DNA of 40,668 bases from the IMG/VR virus record IMGVR_UViG_3300030430_004101, positions 1 to 40,668 of that record; one strand, given 5' to 3'. The stretch comes from a virus. Below the pieces are notes generated by a model that made no database searches, had not been told where the DNA came from, and saw only the letters and a program-made list of their open reading frames with translations. Below, piece by piece: positions 24,763 through 33,259 of this stretch. A program made the position numbers and the translations under genes. Numbering within the stretch: the first letter of the stretch is position 1; each line of letters starts with the position of its first letter.

Positions 24763-25255
24763 AGTAAGTCTTTCCGGACGTCATGTCCTTCAGGGAGTCT
24801 TTGGTGCGCTCCAGCGTCTCTCCGCCCTCACGCTCTCCGGTAAACCTGCTGACGGCAAGGTTCCTGGCGGACTCTTCCTTGCCTTTGCTGCGAGCCCACT
24901 TCATGGCGTCATGTTTCTCTTCATTGGATTCACGGGCTGCTTCTATACGTTCGTACCTTGCGTCCTCAGCCTGTTGCCGCCGCCGCATCATCTTCTCATC
25001 GTGAGGCATTACGGTCAGCTGCAGGACCCGTTCGCCTAGCCAGCCCCCTCTGTCAGGGGGTCCTTGGAGTACGGTCAGTTCGACTGCAATACGCAGACGC
25101 TTGACCCGCCAAGCAGCAAGCACAAAAGTGTTGTGTTCTGCGTGTCGGTACACGAAGAGTTCTGGAATGCCCGTCACCCGGCGAGCCCAACGAATCCACT
25201 CTCCGTCCTCCATAACGCGGTGGTTTTCGTCCATGTGTAGATCGTCTTGGAACAT
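24755..25255 (-). CDS. Virion-block hypothetical protein; start uncertain (166 aa)
   Basis: The open frame reaches a TTG at 25297, but its first 14 codons lie on the terminator hairpin after the capsid gene, so I use the first ATG, 25255; other ATGs at 25234 and 25213 are possible and none has a clear Shine-Dalgarno. The product has an alpha/beta N-terminal half (GEWIRWARRVTGIPELFVYR, AVELTVLQGPP) and a long charged coiled-coil-like helix (DEKMMRRRQQAEDARYERIE). Function is unknown; adjacency to capsid and adaptor genes suggests a minor head or connector component. Confidence 0.65.
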   Translation of the reverse strand: MFQDDLHMDENHRVMEDGEWIRWARRVTGIPELFVYRHAEHNTFVLAAWRVKRLRIAVELTVLQGPPDRGGWLGERVLQLTVMPHDEKMMRRRQQAEDARYERIEAARESNEEKHDAMKWARSKGKEESARNLAVSRFTGEREGGETLERTKDSLKDMTSGKTYYA

Positions 25256-25269
25256 ATGTAGATAGTAGT

Positions 25270-25303
25270 AAAAACCCCCCTCATCCGTAAAGGACAAGGG
25301 GGG
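25270..25303 (-). terminator. Strong rho-independent terminator after the capsid gene
   Basis: On the minus strand CCCCCCT (25303-25297) pairs with AGGGGGG (25281-25275), and T5 follows (25274-25270). A smaller hairpin (AAGGC-TCCT-GCCTT) lies just upstream of it. The site is about 40 bases after the capsid stop. Partial termination here would raise capsid output over tail genes, as the T7 terminator behind gene 10 does (analogy). Confidence 0.8.
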
Positions 25304-25318
25304 CCGAAAGGCAGGAGC

Positions 25319-25346
25319 CTTATATAAAGATCAAGATTACGATCAA
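25319..25346 (-). promoter_or_regulatory. Possible weak sigma-70 promoter after the capsid gene
   Basis: On the minus strand TTGATC (25346-25341) and TATAAG (25324-25319) are 16 bases apart. The -35-like box overlaps the capsid stop codon. Transcription from it would start just before the terminator hairpin, so it may act only if that hairpin is read through, or it may be chance. Confidence 0.3.
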
Positions 25347-26956
25347 TCTGGCGTGTACTGCTTGTCAGCGTAGACGCGGTCTTCAGTGATGTTCTTGATC
25401 TTGATGCCGCAGAACTGATCGGGGCAGATCTGCATGCGCATGTATCCGGGCATCTGAGATGCTTCGGTAGCGAGGTTGCGACCGTTGCTGTTAGCGTAGA
25501 TCGGCAACTGGTTGGTGGAGGTGCCGGTGAGGGCGCCAGCCACAAACTCAAACGGAGCAAACGATGGAGACTTGTCGAAGGACGAGGTACCCGAGATGCT
25601 CGGTGGCACGTACTTCTTGTAGTTTCCGCCGCCCATGCGGAGGCCGTAGCAGATGCCGTTCTCGATGTAGGTCGAGGTGTAGCCTTGGTACGACTTACCG
25701 TCAATGGTGAAGTTGAAGCCGGAGTTGAACTGGTTGGTATCACCACCCGCGCCGCCGCCTTCAGAACCTTGAGTAGAGAGAGAGGAGAGTCGGCCAGTAC
25801 GGTCGATTACCTCACGGCCAATCTTGGTGGACTCGTAGCCCAACCACACACCGTCGGACGCCACGAGGGTGTCGACGAAGTAACCGTACTTGTTCTTCGC
25901 AGCGTGGAAGCGGCGGAGGATCTGACGGAGAGTGTGCTCGGTGAGCAGGCTGCTGTTCATGTCGTACTCGAACGAACGGTGTTCGGGCTTGACGTTCACA
26001 TTGATCTGCTCGCCAGAGATGGACTCGTAGGTACCCAAGAGGGTGTTGGCGTCCGTGGCGATGGCTGAGGTGTCACCGACCTTGAGGTATGAGTTGATAC
26101 CTGCAATGTTGGTGAACCGGGTGTTGCCGCCGTCGCTGTGGTGACTGTTGGCGTGAACCACAAAGTCAGCCGGGGTGGCGCCTGTGGTAACGGTGGAGAA
26201 GTTGTAGTCGTTGGACACGAGACGAACAGTGTTAGAGAGTTCGTCGATGAAGTCCACAACCACGACTTGTCGCACACCACCAGATTCGTTACGACGCACG
26301 GAAGAGGTTCCGACGTTGTCTCGAATGTCAACCTGCATACCGACATAGAAGCGGTCGATGGCTTGGTTGTCTGGTTGGAACTCCAAGAAGTTTGGAGTGC
26401 CTGCGGTGTCTTTACTGTTGGTAATTCGACAGAGCGCGTAGCCGTCGTTCTGCGAGGTGTACCAAGAGTTACACAGGGTCTGAGCAATGTTACGAGAGAA
26501 GCCTTCGAGCTTCGGAGCAACGATTTGTCCGATGAACGAAGGGGTGGCTTCTGCTTGCAGTTCGCCCAGGGTGAACGCGATGTTAGCGACCATGGTTCGC
26601 ATCGGAAGACCGAAGCGGTATGGCAGCTGGTTCATGCCGTCCATCGCATCAGGGAAGTTCTGAGTGAGGTTCTGGGTGTAGAGACGCTCACCGAGTTCAT
26701 TCGTGGAATCGCCAAACAGAGCGAAGTCGTTACGACCACGGCCTTGTTCGAGGATACCAGTCATGCCTCCCATGAAGACACGAAGGACCTTAAAGTCACG
26801 GCCAAGAGCATCAACGGGACCAACGCCCATCGCACTCGTAACCATGTTCTCCCAGATGGGGTCAACCCCAGGGAGCATCAGGTCGATGTTTTTGTTAATC
26901 ACATCTTCAATACGATCAACATGCGTATTGAAGAGTTTTCCGGTAACAAGAGACAT
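25343..26956 (-). CDS. Major capsid protein (537 aa)
   Basis: Identified mainly by position, directly after the scaffold-like gene and before a strong terminator, and by length and composition. The product has an N-terminal helix (NTHVDRIEDVINKNIDLML), a Gly-rich loop region, and long mixed alpha/beta segments (MRTMVANIAFTLGELQAEAT, HTLRQILRRFHAAKNKYGYF) consistent with an HK97-type shell protein plus an inserted domain. The ATG at 26956 has a strong AAAGGAG 9 bases upstream, as expected for a highly expressed gene. I cannot confirm the fold from sequence alone. Confidence 0.8.
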   Translation of the reverse strand: MSLVTGKLFNTHVDRIEDVINKNIDLMLPGVDPIWENMVTSAMGVGPVDALGRDFKVLRVFMGGMTGILEQGRGRNDFALFGDSTNELGERLYTQNLTQNFPDAMDGMNQLPYRFGLPMRTMVANIAFTLGELQAEATPSFIGQIVAPKLEGFSRNIAQTLCNSWYTSQNDGYALCRITNSKDTAGTPNFLEFQPDNQAIDRFYVGMQVDIRDNVGTSSVRRNESGGVRQVVVVDFIDELSNTVRLVSNDYNFSTVTTGATPADFVVHANSHHSDGGNTRFTNIAGINSYLKVGDTSAIATDANTLLGTYESISGEQINVNVKPEHRSFEYDMNSSLLTEHTLRQILRRFHAAKNKYGYFVDTLVASDGVWLGYESTKIGREVIDRTGRLSSLSTQGSEGGGAGGDTNQFNSGFNFTIDGKSYQGYTSTYIENGICYGLRMGGGNYKKYVPPSISGTSSFDKSPSFAPFEFVAGALTGTSTNQLPIYANSNGRNLATEASQMPGYMRMQICPDQFCGIKIKNITEDRVYADKQYTPD

Positions 26957-26970
26957 TGTTGTCTACTCCT

Positions 26971-27891
26971 TTACAGCTTTGTGTTTCCTCCCGTTGAGAT
27001 GTCAGCTGCAATGTCAAGCAGTGTGTCTTCCGCAAACGTCTTCGCTTTGTCGTAGACGCTGGCGGTAGTGTCCTTGCCTGGCTTGAACTGGGGGATCTCA
27101 ATAGGTTTCTTCTTAAAGAACATATCTTGTCCAGAAGCTGTTTCCGGTGCCCGACCAAGTTTGTCTGGGTCTCCGATTACCGTCCGGTATCTATCAGCGA
27201 CCACCTTGGCCGCGTTTTCTGATGCACTCTTGAATGTAGCGTCGTCAATGTTTCCCCCGGCAGATTTGACCCGCCGAAGGCTGCTGAGGATTTCTTTTTG
27301 GACATCCTCTTTGATGACTTCCATTCGTTTGTCGTGACCTTCATCTCCGTGGATTCGCTTGAATGCGTCTCCGATGGAGGTCAGTGATTCGTTATTTGCA
27401 GCCTCAGAGACTGCGTTCCCCAACTTGCCTTGAAGCGCTTCGAGGCGAAGCTGTCTCTCTCGACTCTCCACTTCCGCCAGCCGTTGGTTCATCTCGTCTA
27501 CACGAGGATCTTGTTGGGGCTCGGGTTGGAGTTGCGGGTTAGGGTCCATTTGCTGTTGTCCTTTCAATCCAGAGACGTACTCTTCAATCTGCTCTGGCTG
27601 GTAGCCTTCGTATGCCATCACATATCGAAGGTCGGACTCACGCTCAGGACTCAGAGACTCTTCTTGGTTACGCATCAGCTTGGAGGCTGCTGCTTGATAT
27701 TCGCGGAGATTCTCTGCCTCTCGCATTTGAGCAGCGATTTGCTCTGCAGTAAAAGTCTTTCCGTCAATCGTAAACTTCTGGTCTACATTGACGTCTGCCG
27801 GTGCTTCGGTGGAGGTCTCAGGCGCTGCCGTAGTCTCCGTGGTTGCTTCCGGGGTTTCCTGCGTACTTTCTTGGACTTGCTCTTCGCTCAT
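26971..27891 (-). CDS. Scaffolding protein (306 aa)
   Basis: The N-terminus is acidic and low in complexity (Glu/Thr/Pro/Ala-rich, about 1-35). Long charged helices follow (RVDEMNQRLAEVESRERQLR, about 140-165), then a C-terminal part with a basic patch (FFKKKPIEIPQFKPGK). This composition, and its place between portal and capsid, is typical of podovirus scaffolding proteins, which bind capsid subunits through the C-terminus and leave the procapsid. ATG 27891 overlaps the portal stop by 4 bp and has GCAGGAG upstream. Confidence 0.85.
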   Translation of the reverse strand: MSEEQVQESTQETPEATTETTAAPETSTEAPADVNVDQKFTIDGKTFTAEQIAAQMREAENLREYQAAASKLMRNQEESLSPERESDLRYVMAYEGYQPEQIEEYVSGLKGQQQMDPNPQLQPEPQQDPRVDEMNQRLAEVESRERQLRLEALQGKLGNAVSEAANNESLTSIGDAFKRIHGDEGHDKRMEVIKEDVQKEILSSLRRVKSAGGNIDDATFKSASENAAKVVADRYRTVIGDPDKLGRAPETASGQDMFFKKKPIEIPQFKPGKDTTASVYDKAKTFAEDTLLDIAADISTGGNTKL

Positions 27892-29906
27892 CTAGGGGCT
27901 CCTGCGGGCTGCTGTTGTTGTTGTGGTCTGGGCATCTGTCTGCCCTGTGCAGCCATTCTGTTCATCGCCGCATCTTCAGGCAGCGGCACGCCTTCTGGGA
28001 GAACATTCCCAAGTCCCTGCTGGAGGAACTGCTTGTACTTCATAAACTCATCCTGGACTTCAGGTGCCGCCAAGGACATCTGAGGGCCAGCCATGAAAGA
28101 TGTTAGAACTCTCAACTGCAAATTAGGTAGCACAGTATGAGGGGTCAAAACAATTTCGCCTGGGGACTCCCCGTTTCCGTACAGAATCAGGCAGTTCTTG
28201 ACCACCATCTCGTAGGCTGCTCGCTCCTCTTCCATGTAGATGGCGAAGTCAAGTCCTTCAGATAAGGACAGCAGCATAAGTCGCATGGGGTCCTGGAACC
28301 CAGGGGCGGCATAGAGTTGCAGCGCTTCTTGCTTTCGGGCAACCTCAGACCGGGGGTTGGTCTCTTTGATTGTGATTCCGAGGTTGGAGATCACAGGCAG
28401 CGGGTTGTCGCTGAACGAGGCAAAGCCACTCTCAGGGTCAATCACTGCACCTGCAAGGTCAAGAGTAAGGTTGCTGACGGGTACGGCTCGACGGCTAAGT
28501 GCAAGCGCACGAGCAGCTTGCGACAGCATGGCGCGGTGGCTTTGAGAGAAGGCTTTCTCGATTGCCTTCATAGGACTCATCATCAACTGACGGTTCTTCT
28601 CATCAAGGAAGCCAAGCCCCGCAGCACTGTCGACTCGACCCTTGTTGGCGACAAGATCGCGGAAGGGGTTGATCTGGTCAAGCAGTTGCTTGGCAAAGGC
28701 TGCGGTCTTGCCGGGCAAGTCTCCGGATGTCATCGGAGAAATGTTGAACGGACGGAAGCCGGGGTCGATTGCATCTGGTTCGTAGGGGAGAACACGAAGT
28801 CCGCGTCCTACGTCACGCAGGGCGGCACGCTCGTTGAACTGTCCTTGGGGTAGAACAAGGATGCCGTACTGATCAATATCGCGGATGTTGTTGAAGAGAG
28901 CCTTGAGCAACTTCTCCATCTCGCGGCTCATAGAGAACAGAAGGTCAAAGAGTCCTGCTCCGTAAAAAGACCCTGTCTCCATAAAGCGAGCAAAACCGAT
29001 GGGGCAGTAGACTTCCACATCGGTGTACTCTTCATCGACAATCACGTAGTCGCCGGACGTCATCACGTATCGGCTTACAGTATTCCTGTGTCCCATCAAC
29101 CAAAGTTCGCGGATGCGAACAAGGGAGTACTTGGTTTTGTCGGTTGATGCGCCGCCGCCAGGGATAGCGTAAGAGCTGTTGTAGCGGGGGCTTGTACCTA
29201 CAGCGTTGAGGCGGTCAGCAAAGTCTTCGTTGTCGTACGGAGCCTGTCCAGCTTCGACGTCGAAGTAATACATCTTCTCGATGTTGGTCTTGATCTTGCG
29301 TCCGAACTTCTCGACGAGATAGTCCATGGGCACAATGCGCTCACGGATCAGACCACGCTGCTTGGTGTGGTCCATACCGGTAGACGGGAACGCATACAGT
29401 TCACGGGGGTGTACAACCTCAAGGTCAGAGGTCAGTCCCACTGTGGGGGAGTCAACAATGTGCCCTGCAATACCGCAAGACCCACAAGAGGTCAGGATGT
29501 AAGCGAACTCTGTAAGTGTTTCTTCTGCGCGCTCTCGAGACACCATGGCGTCCGAGATAACTTGGGCTATTGATCGGTCGCGGATCTGCTGCAGCGACGA
29601 ACCGGAGCGGAGGATTTTGGGTCGGACGTCCATTGCAGACAAGACACCTACGACCCGATCAATAGCAGACAAAAGTTCCTGGCTTTGGAACTCCATGTTC
29701 CCGTCCTCATCAAGATGGTGAGGTTGGAGAAGTCCTGTCTCAGGATCAAATACGTCGAAGCGGCGGGCGCCGTTCAGGTAGTACCATGCAAGAGACCACA
29801 TCGTGTAGCGGTAGGAGTGGTTGGACTCCTCCCGTTCAATGTGGCGGTCAATGATGCGGCAGATTGCATCCTTGTCCTTGGTTAGTGTGTAGGTATCCTC
29901 AGGCAT
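27888..29906 (-). CDS. Portal (head-tail connector) protein (672 aa)
   Basis: The gene is located between the terminase and scaffold genes and has a portal-like profile: an N-terminal helical wing (NHSYRYTMWSLAWYYLNGAR), a mixed central domain (SDLEVVHPRELYAFPSTG), a stem and crown rich in helices (SREMEKLLKALFNNIRDI, RQLMMSPMKAIEKAFSQSH) and a Gln/Pro-rich tail. I prefer the ATG at 29906, 8 bp inside the previous gene; an ATG at 29945 would add 13 residues and also has a fair ribosome binding site. It would form the dodecameric ring for DNA entry and exit. Confidence 0.85.
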   Translation of the reverse strand: MPEDTYTLTKDKDAICRIIDRHIEREESNHSYRYTMWSLAWYYLNGARRFDVFDPETGLLQPHHLDEDGNMEFQSQELLSAIDRVVGVLSAMDVRPKILRSGSSLQQIRDRSIAQVISDAMVSRERAEETLTEFAYILTSCGSCGIAGHIVDSPTVGLTSDLEVVHPRELYAFPSTGMDHTKQRGLIRERIVPMDYLVEKFGRKIKTNIEKMYYFDVEAGQAPYDNEDFADRLNAVGTSPRYNSSYAIPGGGASTDKTKYSLVRIRELWLMGHRNTVSRYVMTSGDYVIVDEEYTDVEVYCPIGFARFMETGSFYGAGLFDLLFSMSREMEKLLKALFNNIRDIDQYGILVLPQGQFNERAALRDVGRGLRVLPYEPDAIDPGFRPFNISPMTSGDLPGKTAAFAKQLLDQINPFRDLVANKGRVDSAAGLGFLDEKNRQLMMSPMKAIEKAFSQSHRAMLSQAARALALSRRAVPVSNLTLDLAGAVIDPESGFASFSDNPLPVISNLGITIKETNPRSEVARKQEALQLYAAPGFQDPMRLMLLSLSEGLDFAIYMEEERAAYEMVVKNCLILYGNGESPGEIVLTPHTVLPNLQLRVLTSFMAGPQMSLAAPEVQDEFMKYKQFLQQGLGNVLPEGVPLPEDAAMNRMAAQGRQMPRPQQQQQPAGAPR

Positions 29907-30165
29907 CGTCCTCGTCCGTTCTTGCCGCTGCGCCTCGAGGGACATAGCCCTCTGGTACGTACTGACGCACAGTTCTTACATCAGGTATGTTCATATCTTC
30001 TGAGACCCTTATCGAGGCGGGACTCTGTAACGGAGTTTTTTCCTGTTGTCCCACAATGCCCCCGCCCTTGACTGTGTAGTAAACCTCCATGACTCGCTCA
30101 AAAAAGGCTAGAGGCACTACGACGTGGTTAGGGTGGACTTGTAGTTCAGACTTTGCTTCTTCCAT
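29899..30165 (-). CDS. Small protein between terminase and portal (88 aa)
   Basis: ATG 30165 has AGGA about 6 bases upstream and lies 20 bp inside the end of the terminase gene. The product begins MEEAKSELQVHPNHVVVPL with a helix (FFERVMEVYYTV), then a Gly/Gln/Pro-rich flexible part and an acidic end (RTDEDDA). No family is recognised. Its fixed place between terminase and portal suggests an assembly cofactor (inference). Confidence 0.75.
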   Translation of the reverse strand: MEEAKSELQVHPNHVVVPLAFFERVMEVYYTVKGGGIVGQQEKTPLQSPASIRVSEDMNIPDVRTVRQYVPEGYVPRGAAARTDEDDA

Positions 30166-32074
30166 CAGGTTCCTGCTTTCTGCTTAGGAGAAGGGCTATA
30201 TCCTCTTGGGTAAGGTCTTGTAGGGGTACGCCAAACAGAATAGGGTTTCCTTGGAAATCGTGCGTCTCTCCTGACCGTAAAAGCTCCAAGACGTTGGGCT
30301 CCTCTTCTGCTTCTTGTACTGCCTTGCCCGGCTTGCCTCGGATGATGTACATCGACATTGAGACTGTGTCCAGCTCGTCATCATGCTGCAGTCCGCCGTC
30401 GCGGGCTTCTGGGTTGAACTGTTCTATCTGGTCGATCAAGGACCTCCACGGCTTTCGCTGTCTATCTCGCAAGGGCAACTTGATCTTGCCGTAGTCGAAC
30501 CGCCGCAAGAGGGCGGCAATCTTTGCCGACTTGGAGGTCATGCCGGGGTTGAACTTCTTGATTCGGGGAAGGTGCTGTACGTTGGCCATGTCAGACGCAC
30601 GGGTGCTGACGATGGAGTACAGGGTGTCGTAAACGCTAAGACCTTCTTTGATGCCCTCGACGTGCACGCCAGGACAACGCCACTTGTCTGCCATCTGCAA
30701 CACGGCGTCAATCAGCTTTTGCTGCTGGCACTGCTGCGACCACATGTCAAACACAAACAACTCGTTCTCTTTATTGACTCCCATCAAAGTGCAGACCTTG
30801 GAGTCTGAGTCCTTGGTGGAGGTATAAGAAGTGTCGACTGCCATAAACAAACGACACGATGCGAGAAGAGAACCAAGGCTTTGTCTCTTGAGTTCGTCGT
30901 TTGAGTACCAACCCACTATAGTGTTGGAGCTATGTGGATCGACTTCGAACTGCTCATCCGGATCCTCAAACCAATATCCGTGCTTCTCCTCTTCTAGATT
31001 CGGGAAGAAGACTTCGTCACCCCGCCCAGGCTGAGCCATGTATTCAGAGAGGTAGTTGGCAACCCCAATGGTTTCCTTGATCTCTTCGAGTGACACGCAC
31101 TTTTTGAAACGCTCATCCTGCTCTGCCAGCTGGTCACGTTCTTCGACTGTTGCTGGCCACATGTCTGGCCAACAGCTTTTGGTGTTTCCTTGTTCATCTT
31201 GGTACTCCGAACGAATAATGATGCGGTCCCACTTGTTGAACCGAGGGTCGCGTGCTTTGCCTCCCTCGACATCCATGGCGTGGAATGCGTAGTGACGGCG
31301 AGACACAAAAGTCGCAAGCCAGCGGGCACCGCAGCCTGCACGCATCACCATGGGGAGCACAACCTTGAAAAGCAGCTGATCCATGTACTCACGGATGAGT
31401 GACATAGAGGTCGATGCCTTCGGGTCATACTCTGGGTCGTCCAATACGTAGAGGCGCGGACGACCACCACGTTGCTTTGACTCCGCAGAGATACAACGCA
31501 GCGATGATCCGTTCATAAGCTGCATGTACGTGTTCCCGTAGGGTGCCTCTCCTCGTTTGGGGGCAAGGCGCCCGTAAGGTGTTTCGGCTCCGAAGTCGTC
31601 GCTGATACGGGGGTTGAAGCTGTACTGGTCTTTTATGGACTGCCCGACGGACTTTGTATTGTCGCCCGTTGACGTAGCGTAGATTACGCTGAACTTGGGG
31701 CGCGCCAAAGTTTCTAGAAGGATTGTTTTTTTGACCAGGCTGGACTTTGCGGATCCGCGAGGAGCGATTGCGATTGAGAGTCTTTCGGTTGCCCATTGTC
31801 TTGCGATGTCGTAGTGCATCTCCGGTGTAGGTAGTGGCGTGTCGTCATAGAACATCGGGTCGAACTCAACATCCAAGTCTGGATGGAGATAGTAGAAGTC
31901 GAGGAAGTTCAATGATGCGACATACGCTTCTGCCTTCTGCCGGTCAGTAAGACCAGGAACCAGAAACTGTCTGCATGCGTTTGTACGGGCTTGACGTTGT
32001 CCTTCTTCCGACAGCTCCATGTAGTCTGCCGGAAGAGGGTACAGGTCATTGGGAGTAATCAGCTTAGGAATCAA
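30146..32074 (-). CDS. terL: Terminase large subunit (about 642 aa)
   Basis: This is the ATPase-nuclease that packages DNA. The Walker A variant APRGSAKSS is at about residues 104-112 and Walker B LYVLDDPE at about 208-215. The C-terminal nuclease has an acidic start (MAVDTSYTSTKDSDSK) and a late HDDELD cluster. The frame is open to an ATG at 32209, but that would overlap the upstream gene by 146 bp and its first 45 codons look like a shadow; I prefer TTG 32074, which overlaps by 11 bp. ATG 32020 is another option. The position before portal fits tailed phages. Confidence 0.9.
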   Translation of the reverse strand: MIPKLITPNDLYPLPADYMELSEEGQRQARTNACRQFLVPGLTDRQKAEAYVASLNFLDFYYLHPDLDVEFDPMFYDDTPLPTPEMHYDIARQWATERLSIAIAPRGSAKSSLVKKTILLETLARPKFSVIYATSTGDNTKSVGQSIKDQYSFNPRISDDFGAETPYGRLAPKRGEAPYGNTYMQLMNGSSLRCISAESKQRGGRPRLYVLDDPEYDPKASTSMSLIREYMDQLLFKVVLPMVMRAGCGARWLATFVSRRHYAFHAMDVEGGKARDPRFNKWDRIIIRSEYQDEQGNTKSCWPDMWPATVEERDQLAEQDERFKKCVSLEEIKETIGVANYLSEYMAQPGRGDEVFFPNLEEEKHGYWFEDPDEQFEVDPHSSNTIVGWYSNDELKRQSLGSLLASCRLFMAVDTSYTSTKDSDSKVCTLMGVNKENELFVFDMWSQQCQQQKLIDAVLQMADKWRCPGVHVEGIKEGLSVYDTLYSIVSTRASDMANVQHLPRIKKFNPGMTSKSAKIAALLRRFDYGKIKLPLRDRQRKPWRSLIDQIEQFNPEARDGGLQHDDELDTVSMSMYIIRGKPGKAVQEAEEEPNVLELLRSGETHDFQGNPILFGVPLQDLTQEDIALLLSRKQEPDGRSKV

Positions 32075-32459
32075 CGTGTCGTTCCATTGCCTCCCGCATG
32101 AATACAGATACTGCTGCAAGTCTGCTGATCTGCGCAGCAACAAGTCGTTCGTCACCTCGCACCATGGACATACGCTCAAGTTCGAGAGTGGCTGCTGCGT
32201 AGGGCGCACGCATCATGCTGCCGACAAACATCTCGTTGTAGATCTTGGATGCCCCTTCTTCAGGAGTCTCCGCCCACATCGGTATCGGATTCGGGATCGC
32301 CATGTCCTGAATCGCTGGCAGTCCGTATTGGACCAGTTGTTGTGGGGTTAGAGATTTGAGATGGTTTTCGACTGCGATCACTAGAGGGCTCCTCGGAACT
32401 TCTTTCTTGGGGGGAGTGGTGTTCGAGGTGGCCTTTTTCCGGGTTGTGGTTTTGGACAC
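32064..32459 (-). CDS. Small protein upstream of terminase, small-terminase candidate (131 aa)
   Basis: It starts at GTG 32459 with AAGGAAGG and AGGA upstream. A Lys/Thr-rich flexible N-terminus (TTTRKKATSNTTPPKKE) is followed by a helical body (KSLTPQQLVQYGLPAIQDM, GASKIYNEMFVGSMM, RLVAAQISRLAAVSVFMREA). A basic tail plus helices next to the large terminase is compatible with a small terminase subunit, but no helix-turn-helix is obvious. The first 200 bp overlap the preceding gene in another frame, which is unusual. Confidence 0.7.
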   Translation of the reverse strand: MSKTTTRKKATSNTTPPKKEVPRSPLVIAVENHLKSLTPQQLVQYGLPAIQDMAIPNPIPMWAETPEEGASKIYNEMFVGSMMRAPYAAATLELERMSMVRGDERLVAAQISRLAAVSVFMREAMERHVDS

Positions 32460-32787
32460 GTGTCCTGCCTTCCTTGATCCTGCTGATCAATTTGTTTGTG
32501 GAGACCACCTGCCGGACTTTCGATCCGTCTTCTCCGGTGGACTCGCGTACCTCACTCATGCTACCGACTACGCCGTTAGCAGTTGCAACGTCTTTGAGAA
32601 TTGTCCGGAGATGCCGGAGACCGGCAAGTGATATCTTCGGATCTGGATCGCGCGCATGACGAATGGTGATCTCCATTTCTTCACGGGCGTCAAACCTTGA
32701 TGCAAGAATCCCTTGTGCAGGCCCTTCCATCGTGAAGAAACCGACGATTGCGTCGTCGGGGTCAGGCGTTTTGATCTGTCCTTTCAT
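32260..32787 (-). CDS. Packaging-region protein with overprinted C-terminal tail (175 aa)
   Basis: Residues 1-110 look like a folded protein (DDAIVGFFTMEGPAQGIL, then ARDPDPKISLAGLRHLRTIL). The last 66 residues (after KEGRTRVQ) are a Ser/Pro/Glu/His/Asp-rich, probably disordered tail that lies entirely over the start of the next gene in another frame. ATG 32787 has AGGGAAAGAG upstream and is 26 bp inside the previous gene. It is a second small-terminase candidate by position. A +1 frameshift or a sequence error joining it to the next gene cannot be excluded. Confidence 0.7.
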   Translation of the reverse strand: MKGQIKTPDPDDAIVGFFTMEGPAQGILASRFDAREEMEITIRHARDPDPKISLAGLRHLRTILKDVATANGVVGSMSEVRESTGEDGSKVRQVVSTNKLISRIKEGRTRVQNHNPEKGHLEHHSPQERSSEEPSSDRSRKPSQISNPTTTGPIRTASDSGHGDPESDTDVGGDS

Positions 32788-33259
32788 AACTCTTTCCCTG
32801 CTGAGCCTTCCATGGTGCTTGGTGAATAGCAGCGTCTCGCATTCGTTCTGCTGCTTTACGTGCAGACTCGCGCACCTGTCGAGTCATCTCTACGCCATTG
32901 ACCTTCTTGGCTGCAATCAGCTCTGTCGCCAGCGTCTCATAGTTTTGTAGGATCTCGTCGGGTTCAAGATTCACTCGGGCCTTGAGGTCTTTGCGGTAGG
33001 ACATAGGTGCCGACCCCGGGAACAGGAAGTTCTCGTTGCCGATTCGGGTCACCGCAGCCATTGCCATCTCGAAACGGTGCATATCTACGTACACCCCCTC
33101 GCCGATGAATATCACCGGCACTCGGAGATTTGCGCAGAGGGCACGGAATCCCTTTGTCGTAATACCGCACCCCATCGCCTGGATATACTCACTCTCTTCC
33201 ATCAAGCGTACGCCTGATCCGAAAGAAATGAAGGTTTGGGGGTTGCTCTTGCCTGGCAT
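32762..33259 (-). CDS. Hypothetical protein, possibly DNA binding (165 aa)
   Basis: The N-terminal part EYIQAMGCGITTKGFRALC, then VPVIFIGEGVYVDMHRFEMA (about 24-70), has a helix-turn-helix-like flow followed by a strand and helix, as in small regulators or excisionase-type folds (low certainty). The C-terminal half is a charged helix (TRQVRESARKAAERMRDAAI). The start at ATG 33259 lacks a strong ribosome binding site; ATG 33202 is an alternative. It lies early in the minus block, before the packaging genes. Confidence 0.65.
   Translation of the reverse strand: MPGKSNPQTFISFGSGVRLMEESEYIQAMGCGITTKGFRALCANLRVPVIFIGEGVYVDMHRFEMAMAAVTRIGNENFLFPGSAPMSYRKDLKARVNLEPDEILQNYETLATELIAAKKVNGVEMTRQVRESARKAAERMRDAAIHQAPWKAQQGKSYERTDQNA

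Larger units (their letters stand above)
885..29451. repeat. Dispersed GTGGGGGAG word, 12 exact copies
   Basis: I located exact copies of this 9-mer at 885(-), 1525(+), 2861(-), 5273(-), 7512(-), 12080(+), 13995(-), 17143(+), 17687(-), 24343(+), 24529(-) and 29443(+). In 8 of the 12 the preceding base is A. Copies lie in different reading frames and on both strands, and one is intergenic (885). The chance expectation with equal base use is about 0.3 copies. None was seen from 29.5 to 40.7 kb. The function is unknown; it behaves like a DNA-level site. Confidence 0.75.

Noticed and set aside
26138-27055. A 305-codon frame antisense to the capsid gene
   Set aside because: It is an antisense shadow over a gene with strong positional support; no ribosome binding site is seen.
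32075-32209. ATG 32209 as the large-terminase start
   Set aside because: It would overlap the upstream gene by 146 bp, and the added 45 residues look like a shadow (Ser/Leu/Arg/Cys-rich) without terminase features.
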